The translations under genes were made by a program, and so were the position numbers. The notes under the pieces were generated by a model. It saw nothing but the letters and a program-made list of their open reading frames with translations, did not search any database and was not told the DNA's origin. Positions 39,648-41,888 of a stretch of 41,888 nucleotides of DNA are shown in pieces. Position 1 is the stretch's first letter. Every line of letters begins with the position of its first letter. The stretch comes from an uncultured Sulfuricurvum sp. (GTDB lineage: Bacteria > Campylobacterota > Campylobacteria > Campylobacterales > Sulfurimonadaceae): contig CAIMUF010000043.1 of the NCBI GenBank assembly GCA_903844635.1, positions 1 through 41,888 of the forward strand, written 5' to 3'.

Positions 39648-41741
39648 ATGTACTATCACACGCCAAATGTCTCAAAATATGTTCATTTTATTCGTCGATT
39701 TCGGGCATGGATACTATTTGCCTTTATCCTCTTTTCAGTCATAGCGTTCAGTTTATTGCGACCTGAGATTATCTCTTCAGATACTCTTTATTGGCTCAGT
39801 GAGTCCAAAGAGTATCAAAAAACAAAAGACAATAAATTTGAAACGGTTTATATCAGTCGTCTAAGTGTGGATGTCCCTGTATTTAATAATCAATCAAAAG
39901 CCGTCTTAAGCGCACTGCAATCTGAGCTTGAATACCGTAAAGATATTACAAAAGTAGAATCTTTGTTTTCATCCTACAAAATTTATAATGAAGGCGGTGA
40001 TGAATCGGCGATGATTAGAGCTTTGCCGATTCATGAACTGGATGCATCTAAAATACAAGGATTTATTCGTTTATTCCCTCAACAGTATAAACAATTTGTG
40101 GATGCAGATTTTAAACATTTTTATTATACGATTGAATCCACATCCTCCATTGATCCTTCCAGCTTTAAAATACCTTATCCCTATCATTACTCTTCAGTAA
40201 ATTCCGAAGCACAGTTCCGCCATTATGTAGGATATATTTTTATTTTTGTTACGATGATACTTTTTATGTCAAGATGGCTGTTTAAAAATTATATTGCAGC
40301 CATTGGTGCGTTGAGCGTTACTGTATTAACGATGATATTCACATTTGGTATCATTAAATTGCTAACAGGACATAATCAAGTCCATATTGCAATGACATTA
40401 ATGGTTTTGAGTGTTTCTATTGGTCATTTTCTCTATTTTTATTATCGATGGCACGTATCCCAGTTTAAAAGTGATCCTATTCGAGCCATGGAAAAAAGCA
40501 TTGATCGTAATCTTTCTCCTGCTCTTTGGACCTTACCGATTTTAGCTATTAGCTTGGGATCATTGCTTTTTGTTGATTCTATTATTATTGAAATGTTGAG
40601 TTTAAGTTTATTGATCTCTTCAGCAATGGCATACTTTATTAATATTACATTTTTACCGGCGCTGCTTAGCTATTTTACCGTTAAGCATCCTCGTGTAGGA
40701 TTCGCAAGGACGTGTTATGGATTCGCAAACCGTGAAATTCATTACAGTCCACGACTTCTTCAGCTTTTTATTGCTCTGACAGTCATTATTATGGCAGTCA
40801 TCGTTTTACGATTTGGGGCCGGATCCCAAAGCATGTTTGATACACAAGTGAAACATCAAACCATCACATTAAAACTTCCTTTTGAAGAGATTGATCTCTC
40901 AACCATAAAAGCATTAGAACGATTTGAAATGGATTTACGACAAAATAATTCTGGGATTGAAAAAGTAGATTCTATTGGGAGTGTTTTGCATCAGCTTGAT
41001 ATGGCAAGTTCACCCAAAGGACCGCTTGATGAGCAACGAGTACTTCAAGCGCTATTTTTCTTGGAACTTTACGACATGGAACATACCTATATAGATGATA
41101 AAGCACTTAATATTACGATTACATTGGAAAATGCCGATCATTCTGACGTAATTCGATGGTTGAAAGGGTACAAAAATCTTCCGCTGTATTTTACGGATAG
41201 AGATACTCTCTCAGAAAGTGCAAAAATGGATAAGAGAATTGTATTGGCCTCTTCACTCTTTTCCGCACTTGTTATGATTGGCGTTGTCATGGGATTGGTA
41301 TTTCGATCATTGAAAATTGGATTTGTCGGTTTTATTGCAAATACAATACCCGTCATATGGTTTGGACTCTTTATGGTTGTCTTTAATTTTACCCTTAGTA
41401 TTGAAGCATTGATCGCTATGACCATATCGGTCGGTTTGACATCAGATACTATTATACATTTTGCTTACAAATATTTTAGGAGTCGATATTTTGGTCGAAC
41501 AAAAAAACATGCACTAGAAATTATGTTCTTCTATGCAGGTGTTCCTACAATAGTCGGAGCAATTGTTTTAATGGGAGTATTCGGATTGTTGAGTTTGACA
41601 GGTCTTGAGACATTAGTTCTCATTGGAGGCTATGGAGTCGTCCTTATGTTCTTTTCATTAATAAGCGATTTGTTCATTTTGCCCGTATTGCTACTGGCAA
41701 TTGATGAGCAAAAAGATACAAATACAACGAGTAGAAGTTGA
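39648..41741 (+). CDS. RND/MMPL-family exporter
   Basis: A membrane protein of about 697 residues with two MMPL-like halves. Each has one TM segment, a periplasmic domain and five TM segments; AWILFAFILFSVIAFSLL is the first TM. VLSVSIGHFLYFYYRW and ISVGLTSDTIIHFAYKYF are the conserved TM4 segments, the latter with the Asp expected for proton coupling. It is only distantly similar to the APE exporter at 22292. ATG 39648 is preferred because of its position after the neighbour's stop; GTG 39636 would overlap that gene. The substrate is unknown, perhaps a lipid-like molecule. Confidence 0.87.
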   Translation: MYYHTPNVSKYVHFIRRFRAWILFAFILFSVIAFSLLRPEIISSDTLYWLSESKEYQKTKDNKFETVYISRLSVDVPVFNNQSKAVLSALQSELEYRKDITKVESLFSSYKIYNEGGDESAMIRALPIHELDASKIQGFIRLFPQQYKQFVDADFKHFYYTIESTSSIDPSSFKIPYPYHYSSVNSEAQFRHYVGYIFIFVTMILFMSRWLFKNYIAAIGALSVTVLTMIFTFGIIKLLTGHNQVHIAMTLMVLSVSIGHFLYFYYRWHVSQFKSDPIRAMEKSIDRNLSPALWTLPILAISLGSLLFVDSIIIEMLSLSLLISSAMAYFINITFLPALLSYFTVKHPRVGFARTCYGFANREIHYSPRLLQLFIALTVIIMAVIVLRFGAGSQSMFDTQVKHQTITLKLPFEEIDLSTIKALERFEMDLRQNNSGIEKVDSIGSVLHQLDMASSPKGPLDEQRVLQALFFLELYDMEHTYIDDKALNITITLENADHSDVIRWLKGYKNLPLYFTDRDTLSESAKMDKRIVLASSLFSALVMIGVVMGLVFRSLKIGFVGFIANTIPVIWFGLFMVVFNFTLSIEALIAMTISVGLTSDTIIHFAYKYFRSRYFGRTKKHALEIMFFYAGVPTIVGAIVLMGVFGLLSLTGLETLVLIGGYGVVLMFFSLISDLFILPVLLLAIDEQKDTNTTSRS

Positions 41742-41766
41742 ATTTTGTAATTCTTTCCAAAACCTC

Positions 41767-41795
41767 TTGACATTCCTTTCTAAATCCCCTATAAT
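41767..41795 (+). promoter_or_regulatory. Consensus sigma70 promoter, probable rRNA operon
   Basis: TTGACA (41767-41772) and TATAAT (41790-41795) are both perfect and spaced exactly 17 bp. Such a promoter is unusual in a Campylobacterota genome, where -35 elements are weak, and is typical of rRNA operons. The sequence after it (GATCATTGAAAACTAAGCAG, about 41850-41869) resembles a 16S leader. The mature rRNA lies beyond the window edge. Confidence 0.72.
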
Positions 41796-41888
41796 TCCCG
41801 TCCACAAACACTGGGAAGCCATTAAAAGCCAACTAGATTTGAGTTTGAGATCATTGAAAACTAAGCAGAGGTGACGGTCAGGCGAATG

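Noticed and set aside
1-41888. CRISPR array
   Set aside because: No regularly spaced direct repeats were found; the only notable repeats are the att pair and REP-like copies.

Overview
The window looks like a chromosomal segment of a Campylobacterota bacterium, probably a Sulfuricurvum/Sulfurimonas-type sulfur oxidiser. The evidence is an ssrA (tmRNA) gene whose encoded tag reads ANNTNYRPAYAVA, close to Campylobacter and Helicobacter tags, together with moderate GC, PAS-GGDEF signalling and frequent ATGA gene overlaps. The genus is an inference and the 16S gene itself is not in the window.

Left end (1-5700): the tmRNA gene (136-507) is followed by about 5.2 kb that looks like a small genomic island. 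A 14-bp copy of the tmRNA 3' end recurs at 5678-5691, as expected for attL/attR of an element integrated at ssrA. No integrase is visible. The island carries a ParE/RelE-type toxin-antitoxin pair, a very AT-rich three-gene operon (two-TM membrane protein, membrane histidine kinase-like ATPase, stand-alone receiver) bracketed by 26-bp inverted repeats, and an HTH/Fic pair of the 'mobile mystery protein' type with two clear operators. Next come a PAS-GGDEF diguanylate cyclase (5877-7160) and a thiamine-phosphate synthase (7468-8082).

Centre (8199-31298): a 23-kb biosynthetic cluster combining an aryl polyene (APE) pathway with a dialkylresorcinol (DAR) module, the gene set of flexirubin- and arcuflavin-type pigments. 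It encodes a MIO-type aromatic amino acid ammonia-lyase and an adenylating ligase to make and load an aryl starter. For polyene extension it has three ketosynthases with complete Cys-His-His triads, two ketosynthase-like partners without the cysteine, a ketoreductase, two hotdog dehydratases and three acyl carrier proteins. A halogenase-like flavoprotein and a methyltransferase could decorate the head group. DarA and a DarB-type KAS III make the resorcinol, and a BtrH-like acyltransferase could join the two halves as an ester. Lipid-type acyltransferases, a GT2 glycosyltransferase, an ABC exporter, a LolA-like carrier and an MMPL/RND exporter could move and anchor the product in the envelope.

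Right end (31295-41888): a class II cAMP-phosphodiesterase-like metallohydrolase lies on the minus strand. An operon of transglutaminase-DUF2126, circularly permuted ATP-grasp/alpha-E and a second transglutaminase follows, resembling predicted peptide-ligase (amidoligase) systems of unknown product. Then come an exported thioredoxin-fold protein and a second RND exporter. The window ends in a consensus sigma70 promoter (TTGACA-17-TATAAT) and leader, most likely the start of an rRNA operon.
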